A stretch of 5,374 nucleotides of DNA, from contig DBOI01000069.1 of assembly GCA_002299245.1 (NCBI GenBank), positions 1-5,374 of the forward strand, in the 5' to 3' direction. Under the pieces are notes generated by a model that saw nothing but the letters and a program-made list of their open reading frames with translations, made no database searches and was not told the origin of the DNA. The stretch comes from Hydrogenovibrio sp. UBA650. Lineage in GTDB: Bacteria > Pseudomonadota > Gammaproteobacteria > Thiomicrospirales > Thiomicrospiraceae. The position numbers were made by a program, and so were the translations under genes. Positions within the stretch are counted from its first letter, which is position 1; each line of letters starts with the position of its first letter. Positions 1 through 5,374 of the stretch are shown here, piece after piece.

Positions 1-305
1 GCCATAAAAATCCAGTTAGGGTTATTAAAAACCACTGGCATACGCTCAAAGTGTACATCTTCAGGTTTGGTTTTTAGCCATTGGTGCAAACTTGGTTCAA
101 GGTCGTAACAGTGAGGGCAGGTATAGCCAAAGACCTCTACTACTTTTTTCTTGTGCGGGGCAATTGATTGCATTTGTGGAATGCGCTTATATTCAACGCC
201 TTCCATAATGCCAAAGCCATTGCCATTTCCGTTTTGTTCTGCACTGCATCCAGTAACAGAGAAAAGCATTAAGGTTAAGCCTGCAAATATTGTTCTAAAT
301 TGCAT
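1..305 (-). CDS. dsbA: DsbA-family thiol:disulfide interchange lipoprotein, N-terminal part (cut by window edge)
   Basis: This is the first 101 codons of a periplasmic thioredoxin-fold oxidoreductase of the DsbA family; the rest lies beyond position 1. The protein begins with a lipoprotein signal: a hydrophobic stretch at residues 5-17 leads to a lipobox V-T-G-C with the lipidated Cys at residue 20. An Asn/Gly linker (residues 25-30) follows. The family signature is the redox motif C-P-H-C at residues 63-66, preceded by V-E-V-F-G-Y-T and followed by Y-D-L-E-P, as in DsbA. The start ATG has an AAGGAA ribosome site five bases upstream (311-316). The gene starts 48 bases after the ccsA stop on the same strand, so it is probably the third gene of the resB-ccsA operon. 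In that setting it likely oxidises cysteine pairs of secreted proteins, apocytochromes c included. A Ser follows the lipid Cys, which by the E. coli Lol rule would not retain the protein in the inner membrane. The cis-Pro loop and helical domain are not visible, so a related DsbA-like reductase or isomerase is not excluded. Confidence 0.88.
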   Translation of the reverse strand, partial: MQFRTIFAGLTLMLFSVTGCSAEQNGNGNGFGIMEGVEYKRIPQMQSIAPHKKKVVEVFGYTCPHCYDLEPSLHQWLKTKPEDVHFERMPVVFNNPNWIFM

Positions 306-353
306 AAATTTTCCTTTCTACGAAGTTAGCAATTCTGTTTTATCTAAGCGCTT

Positions 354-1544
354 CTAAAGCTCGCCATAAGAGTGCAGACCGGTAAGGAACATATTTACCC
401 CAATAAAGGCAAATGTGGTCACAAATAGGCCTATAAGAGCCCACCAAGCCATTGGTGTTCCACGCCAACCTTTACTCATTCTAATATGTAACCAAGCTGC
501 ATAATTTAGCCAGACTATAAGTGCCCATGTCTCTTTAGGATCCCATGACCAATAGCCACCCCATGCTTCGGCTGCCCACATTGCACCGAGTACAGTTGCA
601 ATAGTAAAGAATGCAAAACCGAGGGCGATGTTTTTATACATCACATCGTCCATTACTTCCAGTGAAGGCATCGCTTTTACAAATCGACTATTGGGATTTT
701 TTTCTTTAACTTTACTGGTAATAATATAGGCTAAACCAACCATGGCAGCGATTGAGAAGGTACCGTAACCAACGAAATTGGCAGGTACATGTATTTTCAT
801 CCACCAACTTTTAAGCGCAGGCACCAAGGGTTGAATAACATGGGCTTCACGGACAAAGGTATACCAAAGAATAAACATTACAGCTGCGCTGATTACCAGC
901 ATCACAAAGCCACCTAGTGCACGTGTTTTGTACTTTTGTTCGTAGTACAAATAAATCAGCGCTGTCATGACGACAAATAGGATAAAGACTTCATAGAGTG
1001 AACTCACAGGAATGTGGCCGTAATCAAAATTGATCAGATAGGATTCACGCCAACGCACCAGCATGCCAACAAAACCAAAAGTTGCAGCAGTCCAAACTAA
1101 AAAAGTAGCGGTTTTACCGGTAAATTCTGATTTATTGAATATAGAGACAAAATAGACAACCGTAGCGAAGACAAATAGTGCATTCATCCACATAATGGCT
1201 GCCTGACTGGAGATAAGGTACTTTAGAAAAAAAGCTTCTTCATTGGCTGAAATTGCATTGCCGTATGAGTGATAAGTCCACAGAGCTAAAACACTTAAAG
1301 CTGTTACCCAGATAGTATAAGGTTGGAAGCTTTTCCAAAAAGCACCGAGCCAGATTAATGTTGCAGCGGTTGCAAATAAAATACCGACTTCATAAATATC
1401 CATGAAATTTCGGTATTCATACCAACCATAAATTGAAATTATTGTGACAAATAACGTCCAACCAATGTTTCTAACTGTTAGTGAACTCTGTTCGGATGAT
1501 TTGAATTCATCCATAAAGTTTTCAGTTTGTGTATTTGTTTGCAT
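354..1544 (-). CDS. ccsA: System II cytochrome c synthetase subunit CcsA/ResC (WWD family; often annotated 'c-type cytochrome biogenesis protein CcsB')
   Basis: This 396-residue integral membrane protein is the haem-handling half of the System II cytochrome c synthetase. Together with ResB it carries haem outward and ligates it to apocytochrome CXXCH motifs in the periplasm. The diagnostic WWD motif is at residues 328-338 (W-G-G-Y-W-S-W-D-P-K-E). About ten or eleven hydrophobic segments run from residue 27 to 389. The C-terminal half (about 180-395) matches the CcmC/CcsA cytochrome c assembly domain, and a family-typical G-H-I-P-V-S-S-L-Y-E lies at 176-185. His252 (I-H-V-P) and His391 (L-H-S-Y) flank the WWD region like the external haem-ligand histidines of characterised CcsBA, and His353 matches its membrane histidine; their relative spacing agrees well. 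The start ATG lies 23 bases after the resB stop and is preceded by a GA-rich AAGGG. A second Met at residue 11 has no ribosome site. Naming is inconsistent: chloroplast and Bacillus literature call this CcsA/ResC, while some automated pipelines call the same family CcsB. Confidence 0.95.
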   Translation of the reverse strand: MQTNTQTENFMDEFKSSEQSSLTVRNIGWTLFVTIISIYGWYEYRNFMDIYEVGILFATAATLIWLGAFWKSFQPYTIWVTALSVLALWTYHSYGNAISANEEAFFLKYLISSQAAIMWMNALFVFATVVYFVSIFNKSEFTGKTATFLVWTAATFGFVGMLVRWRESYLINFDYGHIPVSSLYEVFILFVVMTALIYLYYEQKYKTRALGGFVMLVISAAVMFILWYTFVREAHVIQPLVPALKSWWMKIHVPANFVGYGTFSIAAMVGLAYIITSKVKEKNPNSRFVKAMPSLEVMDDVMYKNIALGFAFFTIATVLGAMWAAEAWGGYWSWDPKETWALIVWLNYAAWLHIRMSKGWRGTPMAWWALIGLFVTTFAFIGVNMFLTGLHSYGEL

Positions 1545-1567
1545 GACCCTTCGCCTATTTTTATGAC

Positions 1568-3658
1568 CTAGCCTTTTTGTTCTTTTTCAGAATCTTGAGT
1601 ATTTATTTTTATATTATAGTCTTTAACTTGTTTAACCAGCGATTCAAATTCTTTGGTCGTCTCTGGCAATTTCTTATTGTCTTTTGCAGCCATAGTTACT
1701 TTAAGACCGTCCTTGTCTGGATTCCTTTCAATCAAAACCCATACTCTACGTTGCCTTACATAGAAAAGGAAAAACACACCTATAATTAACAGGGCACTTC
1801 CAAAATAAACAATATCTTTGCCGGGAGACTTGGTAATTTGCAGGCCTGTTGCCTGAATTTCCGTGAAGCTTACCATCTCAAAATACATCGGAGGGCCATA
1901 GGCACTAAGACCTGTAATTGCATTGAGCGCATCCTCAAACCAGATTTTGTCAAATTCAGATATATCTTCGTTATGAGCTTCAACACGACCTTCCTGTTTC
2001 AACAACTCCATGTAAAGGGTTTGAAGTACAAAGCTGGTTTGACCGAAATAGAAGTCAGAAACCCTTTCCTGCTCTTCTTTTGGAACGCTTTTAGAAACAA
2101 ATTCACTGATGCCGTTAAAGCCTTTTTGACGAAATAATACCTGAAGCTGTTCAAGCAACTCTATCTGGTTGTCATAGGATTTTTGGTCATTATCCGGGTT
2201 TTTAGGATAGAGCTCGCGCATCAGTTTTCTAGTAATTATTGGATTATTCAACATTACCAAGTATTTAAAGAACCTGGTGTTCTTTCTATCTAAATCAGCA
2301 GGGATAAACAGATAGCGGTACGGATCAGCTTGAGAGCTACGCACACCACTCATAAAGAACCATCGTTCCTCTTGTTTAACAGGAATCATATAGTTCTCAT
2401 ATTCCCAGGCCTTACCTTGATCATTTCGAACTTTGAAGATCATGGTTGGCCCATTGTTGTGAACTTTTTTGCCGGTTTTGGCTTGCTCTTCTTCCGTGGT
2501 TGGAACTATGTTGTGCATTTTAAAATCAACAAATTCAGCCTTGAAAACTCCCAGAGGCGTTTTCAGAGGTTCGACTTTATTGATTGCGGTTTCAATTGGA
2601 ATTGAGTTTTCAATTGGTGATAGTAACGGGTGAACTTTTAAATTTAATTCGGTTCCACCATCGCCAAAAGAAGATTGATAAATTGCGTAATTCTTATAAT
2701 AGAGCGGCTTGTTAACCTCAATGGTCTGTTTGATTGGTTCGTCTAATTCCTCTGCATACAGAATTAGATCGCTTTTAAAAGATTTGGGCATGCCAGTATC
2801 GTAGTATTCGATATGGAAGGCTTCATTGACGATGGTAAAAGGCAATTTTTGGACTAAATAGCCGTTTTCATAGGGAAGAAACAGTACATCCGATTTATCA
2901 CCTTCAGGAACATTTACTGATCCACGAAAGGAGAGATTTTCGGGACCAAGCCAAGATTCCTGATTGATTTCATCAAGGCTAACAGAACGAGTTTCAGCTT
3001 TTAAATCGCCAGTTAGTTCTCTGAATTTAAGTAGTAAATTACTATCAAGAAGGCCGCCTAAACAGATAATGACAATAGATATATGAGTAAAGAAATATCC
3101 AAGGCGGTTAAAGGTTCCTTTTAGCCCGGCAACGGTAATGCTACCGTCTTGGCGTTGGTGAAGTTTTGTTCTATAGCCATTATGTTTCAACAGTGCTTGA
3201 GCATAGCCTTGTTGTGTTTCCATAGCCATATTGGTTTCAAAAAGTGCATTATTGGGCTGGTGAGCAATGGCTTTTTTGGAAAGGCTCTCGTTGAAACGGC
3301 GCATATCTTTAGTAAATCTGGGTGTGTGTCGCACCACACAGACGCTGGTTGAAACCAGTAAGAATACTAAAACGAGAACAAACCAAGCTGCGCCATAAAC
3401 ATGGTAAAGCCCAAGCATTCCAAAGACTTCATGCCAGAAAGGCCCAAATTTAATGATGTAATCTTGAACAGCTTGGTTCTGTTGTAAGACGGTGCCTATC
3501 ACCGAGGCGATAGAGAGCATAACCAATAAGGTTACAGCCAGGTTCATTGAACCCAAAAAGCTCATAAAGACATTTGACCGGTTTGTCTTTGGCTTTTTGG
3601 GAATCTCTCGCCTAGTTCTAAGTTCCGAATTTTGTGGAATTTCTGCTTGGCTTGCCAT
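1568..3658 (-). CDS. resB: cytochrome c biogenesis protein ResB (System II, CcsB/Ccs1 type)
   Basis: This 696-residue membrane protein is the partner of CcsA in System II cytochrome c maturation. It is thought to hold haem and apocytochrome in the synthetase complex. ResB family architecture is visible. TM1 is at about 35-57 and ends in the conserved I-G-T-V-L-Q-Q. TM2 (about 86-107) opens with Y-H-V-Y-G-A-A-W-F. TM3 (about 187-205) is preceded by F-N-R-L-G. A long periplasmic domain (about 210-610) contains the family motif Y-A-I-Y-Q-S-S-F at 324-331. TM4 (about 616-634) is followed by a basic cytoplasmic tail. His86 in TM2 is in the right place for the membrane haem-ligand histidine of CcsB, and His192 lies in TM3; these assignments are inferred. 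The length fits beta- and gammaproteobacterial members, which are longer than Bacillus ResB. It is the first gene of the minus-strand operon with ccsA and dsbA, and lies behind a perfect FNR-type box. No convincing Shine-Dalgarno precedes the ATG, but the next Met codons (32 and 38) would cut into TM1 and also lack one. Confidence 0.95.
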   Translation of the reverse strand: MASQAEIPQNSELRTRREIPKKPKTNRSNVFMSFLGSMNLAVTLLVMLSIASVIGTVLQQNQAVQDYIIKFGPFWHEVFGMLGLYHVYGAAWFVLVLVFLLVSTSVCVVRHTPRFTKDMRRFNESLSKKAIAHQPNNALFETNMAMETQQGYAQALLKHNGYRTKLHQRQDGSITVAGLKGTFNRLGYFFTHISIVIICLGGLLDSNLLLKFRELTGDLKAETRSVSLDEINQESWLGPENLSFRGSVNVPEGDKSDVLFLPYENGYLVQKLPFTIVNEAFHIEYYDTGMPKSFKSDLILYAEELDEPIKQTIEVNKPLYYKNYAIYQSSFGDGGTELNLKVHPLLSPIENSIPIETAINKVEPLKTPLGVFKAEFVDFKMHNIVPTTEEEQAKTGKKVHNNGPTMIFKVRNDQGKAWEYENYMIPVKQEERWFFMSGVRSSQADPYRYLFIPADLDRKNTRFFKYLVMLNNPIITRKLMRELYPKNPDNDQKSYDNQIELLEQLQVLFRQKGFNGISEFVSKSVPKEEQERVSDFYFGQTSFVLQTLYMELLKQEGRVEAHNEDISEFDKIWFEDALNAITGLSAYGPPMYFEMVSFTEIQATGLQITKSPGKDIVYFGSALLIIGVFFLFYVRQRRVWVLIERNPDKDGLKVTMAAKDNKKLPETTKEFESLVKQVKDYNIKINTQDSEKEQKG

Positions 3659-3692
3659 TGTTATATGTTCGACTTTTCAATTTTTTGTATTG

Positions 3693-3698
3693 TATATA
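3693..3698 (-). promoter_or_regulatory. possible -10 element of the resB-ccsA-dsbA promoter
   Basis: On the minus strand this reads TATATA within AATATATACAAT. A start site near 3686 would follow, putting the FNR box centre at about -45 and leaving a leader of roughly 28 bases. Choosing the overlapping AATATA shifts the centre to about -43. No good -35 hexamer is present at the matching distance, as expected for an activator-dependent promoter. Overlapping alternatives in this AT-rich run make the exact hexamer uncertain. Confidence 0.35.
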
Positions 3699-3724
3699 TT
3701 TGTTTTTCTAATAATGCAGCGCTT

Positions 3725-3738
3725 TTGATTCAAATCAA
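3725..3738 (-). promoter_or_regulatory. FNR/ANR-type binding site upstream of resB
   Basis: The bases TTGATTCAAATCAA match the FNR/ANR consensus TTGAT-N4-ATCAA at all ten defined positions. FNR proteins are oxygen-sensing iron-sulfur regulators that activate genes under low oxygen. The site is palindromic and its centre lies about 73 bases upstream of the resB start codon. AT-rich sequence resembling a -10 lies 24-26 bases downstream of the box, near the class II activation geometry in which FNR is centred around -41.5. The nearest engB start is over 180 bases away, so resB-ccsA-dsbA is the likelier target. Occupancy is inferred from the sequence only. Confidence 0.7.
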
Positions 3739-3798
3739 TAATGTCAACTGAAACTATAAAAAATAGAATAGAGTATATACCTGCTAATAGGATTGATA

Positions 3799-3814
3799 AA
3801 GTATTAAAATACTT
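3799..3814. repeat. AT-rich inverted repeat in the resB-engB intergenic region
   Basis: AAGTATT (3799-3805) and AATACTT (3808-3814) are perfect reverse complements separated by two bases. The near-continuous dyad resembles an operator more than a terminator, because the two-base spacing disfavours an RNA hairpin loop and no T tract follows. It lies about 108 bases before the engB ATG and about 140 bases before the resB start. No regulator can be named, and in such AT-rich DNA it may be chance. Confidence 0.3.
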
Positions 3815-3921
3815 ATTCATATATAAGCTCAAAGGCTTGTCCATAAAGAAAATACGGTCTTTCATGATCGAAAAATAATTTAACAGGCTTGCTATTTTTT
3901 GACGAATTCGATAAAGCAAAC

Positions 3922-4623
3922 ATGCAACACCCTCTATACCAAAAAGCAGAATACTTAAAAAGTGTCCCAACTCTCGATTTATGCCCAGAAGAACTGACTC
4001 ATGAAGTGGCCTTTGCCGGCCGCTCTAATGCTGGAAAATCGAGCGCATTGAATGTCATTACTTCACAAAAGAGTCTGGCTAGAACCAGTAAAACTCCAGG
4101 ACGTACCCAATTAATTAACTTTTTCCCGGTTGATGAGACTCGTGCTTTGGTTGATTTACCGGGTTATGGTTTTGCTAAGGTCGGCCGAAAAATGAAAAAT
4201 GAGTGGCAGGCAGGACTGACCGAATATATTGAACAACGTGCAGCCTTGAAAGGTTTAATCCTTTTAGTTGACTCAAGAATGCAACCGACAGAGATTGACC
4301 TGGTTATGCTCGATTGGACAGCGGAAATTGGTTTACCTGTTCACGTGCTCTTGACCAAAGCCGATAAACTTAAAAAAGGGCCTGCTAATCAGAGTTTGAT
4401 GACTATGCAAAAGCTGATTGCTGAAAATTATGATCACGCTAGTGTGCAGCTATTCTCGTCACTCAATCGAAAAGGGGTTGATGAAGTTTGGGATAAGCTG
4501 GATGACTGGATGAATTTTGAAAGGCCAAAAACTGAACGTGCCGCGCATCAACGCTATCAAGCAGATAAGGGTACTAAATTAAAGAAAAAGAAAAAACGAA
4601 CAAATATTAGAAGGTTTAACTAA
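3922..4623 (+). CDS. engB: ribosome biogenesis GTP-binding protein EngB (YihA/YsxC)
   Basis: This is a 233-residue TRAFAC-class small GTPase that, in the family, acts in assembly of the large ribosomal subunit in the cytoplasm. All G motifs are visible: G1 P-loop G-R-S-N-A-G-K-S-S at 33-41, G2 region T-S-K-T-P-G-R-T at 55-62, G3 D-L-P-G-Y-G at 78-83, G4 T-K-A-D at 145-148, and G5 S-S-L at 179-181. The core closely resembles E. coli YihA, including K-S-L-A-R-T-S-K-T-P-G-R-T-Q-L-I-N. The ATG start is chosen because it gives about the family-usual N-terminus before the P-loop. An in-frame TTG at 3889 would add 11 residues, and its AGG sits only one base away, too close to serve. Neither start has a strong ribosome site. 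The protein is somewhat longer than E. coli YihA (210 residues) because of a basic tail at about 201-233, with a run of five lysines at 221-225. It is divergent from resB and convergent with the pseudoazurin gene, and is likely constitutive. Confidence 0.96.
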   Translation: MQHPLYQKAEYLKSVPTLDLCPEELTHEVAFAGRSNAGKSSALNVITSQKSLARTSKTPGRTQLINFFPVDETRALVDLPGYGFAKVGRKMKNEWQAGLTEYIEQRAALKGLILLVDSRMQPTEIDLVMLDWTAEIGLPVHVLLTKADKLKKGPANQSLMTMQKLIAENYDHASVQLFSSLNRKGVDEVWDKLDDWMNFERPKTERAAHQRYQADKGTKLKKKKKRTNIRRFN

Positions 4624-4679
4624 AACACATTAAGCCCAAAACAATCAGAAAAGCATATGTTCCAATTTTTTATTGGCAT

Positions 4680-4721
4680 AAAAAAACGGCGCGCTGAATA
4701 CAATCAGCCCGCCGTTTTTTT
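4680..4721. terminator. bidirectional intrinsic terminator between engB and the pseudoazurin gene
   Basis: The arms 4680-4697 and 4704-4721 pair over 18 positions with a single C-C mismatch (4692/4709) and a six-base loop (ATACAA). The stem contains a G+C-rich core (ACGGCG with CGCCGT) flanked by seven A on the left and seven T on the right. Either strand therefore yields a hairpin followed by a U tract. It begins 56 bases after the engB stop and ends 25 bases before the last codon of the convergent pseudoazurin gene, so it fits as a shared terminator for both. Confidence 0.9.
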
Positions 4722-4746
4722 GCTTAGAAAATACTAAGGAGTCAAA

Positions 4747-5178
4747 TTACTTAACTTGATCCATGTACTTCATTAGACGGCCACCATTCATAGCCATACC
4801 AGCATCAGTTGCTTTAGCAGCAGCCATAGCATCATCTTTGTTTACAGCGTTACCAACTTGGATTACACCGTACATAGCCATAGACTTGTGAGGTTCACAG
4901 TAGTAAATGTTTACACCTTCATCGTTAAAAGTATACTCACCACCAGAATAACCAGCTAGTTCAGCAGTTCCAGCAGGGCCAAACTCGTTTACAGCGTTGT
5001 GACCAGAGTCAGTCGCTTCAAACTTAACAGTGTCGCCCTTAGCGATCTTAAGGAAACCTGGTTCAAAAACCATGATTCCGTCTGCACCATTGTTAAGCAT
5101 TTTAACAGTGTGAGTAGCAGCCATAGATAGTGAGCTGACAGATAGAAGCGCCGCAGCGAATAGTGTTTGTAATTTCAT
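4747..5178 (-). CDS. pseudoazurin (periplasmic type 1 blue-copper protein)
   Basis: This 143-residue precursor of a cupredoxin is a soluble periplasmic electron carrier. Pseudoazurins typically feed electrons to copper nitrite reductase, nitrous oxide reductase or other terminal enzymes. A Sec signal peptide occupies about residues 1-20, with likely cleavage at S-M-A|A-T-H. The mature part would be 123 residues, the same length as well-studied pseudoazurins. The copper ligands are visible: His60 in S-G-H-N-A-V, then Cys94, His97 and Met102 in Y-Y-C-E-P-H-K-S-M-A-M-Y-G. The Cys-x2-His-x4-Met spacing and the extra Met two residues before the ligand match pseudoazurin rather than azurin or amicyanin, as does the helical C-terminal tail (113-143). 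The first His to Cys interval is 34 residues, four fewer than the 38 of the classical protein. An AGGAG ribosome site lies eight bases before the ATG. The gene appears monocistronic, with a strong terminator after it and AT-rich DNA before it. No partner reductase is in view, so the physiological acceptor is unknown. Confidence 0.93.
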   Translation of the reverse strand: MKLQTLFAAALLSVSSLSMAATHTVKMLNNGADGIMVFEPGFLKIAKGDTVKFEATDSGHNAVNEFGPAGTAELAGYSGGEYTFNDEGVNIYYCEPHKSMAMYGVIQVGNAVNKDDAMAAAKATDAGMAMNGGRLMKYMDQVK

Positions 5179-5186
5179 GTAATTAA

Positions 5187-5191
5187 CTCCT
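5187..5191 (-). promoter_or_regulatory. strong Shine-Dalgarno of the pseudoazurin gene
   Basis: The minus strand reads AGGAG eight bases before the ATG at 5178. It is the clearest ribosome binding site in the window and fixes the pseudoazurin start. It contrasts with the weak sites of resB and engB and is consistent with an abundant electron carrier. Confidence 0.8.
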
Positions 5192-5374
5192 AGTAATGCA
5201 ATTACTTTTAAATAAAATAACTGCCAGATTTTAAGTTTTTAGATAACTCAAAAGCTTATGTTATTATAAATAAAAACTATAATCAATTTTATTTTAATCA
5301 TTACTCAATAGTATATTAATAGTTGATTCAAGATCGAATCGCAAATATAACAAAATAATCTTTGTGATTCACCT
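5192..5374. other. AT-rich upstream region of the pseudoazurin gene
   Basis: No gene is visible on either strand here. The region presumably contains the pseudoazurin promoter. It has a short dyad, GATTC (5325-5329) with GAATC (5336-5340), about 150 bases before the start codon, and no perfect FNR-type box. Its continuation beyond the window is needed to know which gene lies to the right. Confidence 0.6.
5263..5268 (-). promoter_or_regulatory. possible -10 element for the pseudoazurin gene
   Basis: The minus strand reads a perfect TATAAT 84-90 bases before the start codon. The sequence 17-18 bases upstream (TAAAAT or ATAAAA) is a poor -35, and there is no extended -10 TG. An alternative pairing is TTGATT (5281-5286) with TAACAT (5258-5263) at 17-base spacing, each matching four of six consensus bases. 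Either would leave a 5' leader of about 70-80 bases. AT-rich DNA makes chance matches common. Confidence 0.3.

Larger units (their letters stand above)
3659..3921. other. divergent intergenic regulatory region between resB and engB
   Basis: This AT-rich stretch separates two divergently transcribed genes and should contain both promoters. It holds an FNR/ANR box, a likely -10 region for resB, and a 7-base-arm inverted repeat (annotated separately). No good sigma-70 promoter for engB could be chosen. TTGATA at 3793-3798 resembles a -35, but the nearest TATATA (3820-3825) is 21 bases away, which is too far. No cytochrome c, tRNA or other conserved gene is present. A minus-strand reading frame runs through it but is probably not a gene. 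Confidence 0.7.

Noticed and set aside
346..353. Palindrome AAGCGCTT between ccsA and dsbA, echoed as AGCGCTT at 3718-3724
   Set aside because: An eight-base palindrome without flanking symmetry, a T tract or positional logic. Two occurrences of a seven-base word in this window can be coincidence.
151..357. Plus-strand 68-codon frame opposite the dsbA start
   Set aside because: It is antisense to a clear DsbA lipoprotein coding region, has no family resemblance, and extends over the operon gap only by chance.
1838..2605. Plus-strand reading frames opposite resB (1838-2137 and 2330-2605, and similar ones at 1577, 3149 and 3492)
   Set aside because: These are shadows on the antisense strand of a well-supported gene; none shows recognisable motifs or ribosome sites.
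3742..3747. A perfect minus-strand TTGACA (-35) upstream of resB
   Set aside because: The hexamer 17 bases downstream is AAGCGC, not a -10, and the closest AT-rich candidate is 25 bases away, so no normal sigma-70 promoter can be built from it.
3677..3970. A 97-codon minus-strand reading frame with a hydrophobic stretch, including a shorter version from an internal ATG at 3820 (47 residues) ending 18 bases before resB
   Set aside because: It overlaps the engB N-terminus and runs through the FNR box and the likely resB promoter. It has no good ribosome site at any of its Met codons, and its hydrophobicity is expected from AT-rich DNA. I recognise no family.
4579..4603. Possible programmed frameshift at the A-rich run in the engB tail
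   Set aside because: The A-AAA-AAC heptamer is not in the slippery reading frame, and the zero-frame ends normally at a stop 20 bases later; plain lysine codons explain it.
4662..4676. Small hairpin CCAAT-TTTTT-ATTGG after engB
   Set aside because: The five-base AT-rich stem is too weak to matter next to the strong terminator directly downstream.
5323..5337. A second FNR-like site upstream of the pseudoazurin gene, TTGATTCAAGATCGA
   Set aside because: The left half and spacer copy the perfect box at 3725, but the right half is ATCGA and the spacing is five instead of four bases, so it does not meet the consensus. Its position about 150 bases from the start codon is also unhelpful.

Overview
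The window is a short, AT-rich stretch of an apparently proteobacterial chromosome. It holds five protein genes, no mobile elements, RNA genes or CRISPR, and one intrinsic terminator. The gene content suggests a gammaproteobacterium-like organism of low to moderate G+C. The evidence is a System II (Ccs/Res) cytochrome c maturation operon next to the ribosome-assembly GTPase engB/yihA, a DsbA-type lipoprotein, and a pseudoazurin. Marine sulfur-oxidising or methylotrophic relatives of Thiomicrospira or Methylophaga would fit, but that is inference and the genus cannot be read from these bases.

Layout: positions 1-3658 form a minus-strand operon read from right to left: resB (1568-3658), then the WWD-type cytochrome c synthetase subunit ccsA (354-1544), then the N-terminal part of a dsbA-like lipoprotein gene (1-305, cut by the window edge). 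Gaps of 23 and 48 bases suggest co-transcription. The intergenic region 3659-3921 separates this operon from the divergent engB (3922-4623, plus strand). It carries a perfect FNR/ANR consensus box (3725-3738) and an AT-rich inverted repeat. engB and a minus-strand pseudoazurin gene (4747-5178) converge on a strong hairpin with A and T tracts (4680-4721) that can terminate both transcripts. Positions 5179-5374 are AT-rich upstream DNA of the pseudoazurin gene, holding its ribosome binding site and a possible -10 element.

How the genes work together: ResB and CcsA form the membrane complex that exports haem and attaches it to CXXCH motifs of apocytochromes c. The DsbA-like protein probably oxidises periplasmic thiols, including those of apocytochromes. 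Pseudoazurin is a periplasmic blue-copper electron carrier that typically serves respiratory reductases or oxidases. With an FNR-type box in front of resB, the picture is a respiratory electron-transport neighbourhood tuned to low oxygen. engB is a housekeeping gene beside it.

I did not find an undescribed biological system here. The most informative non-coding signal is the FNR box. The other points (a lipid-anchored DsbA in the operon, no cytochrome c gene between engB and resB, a lysine-rich EngB tail) are modest.
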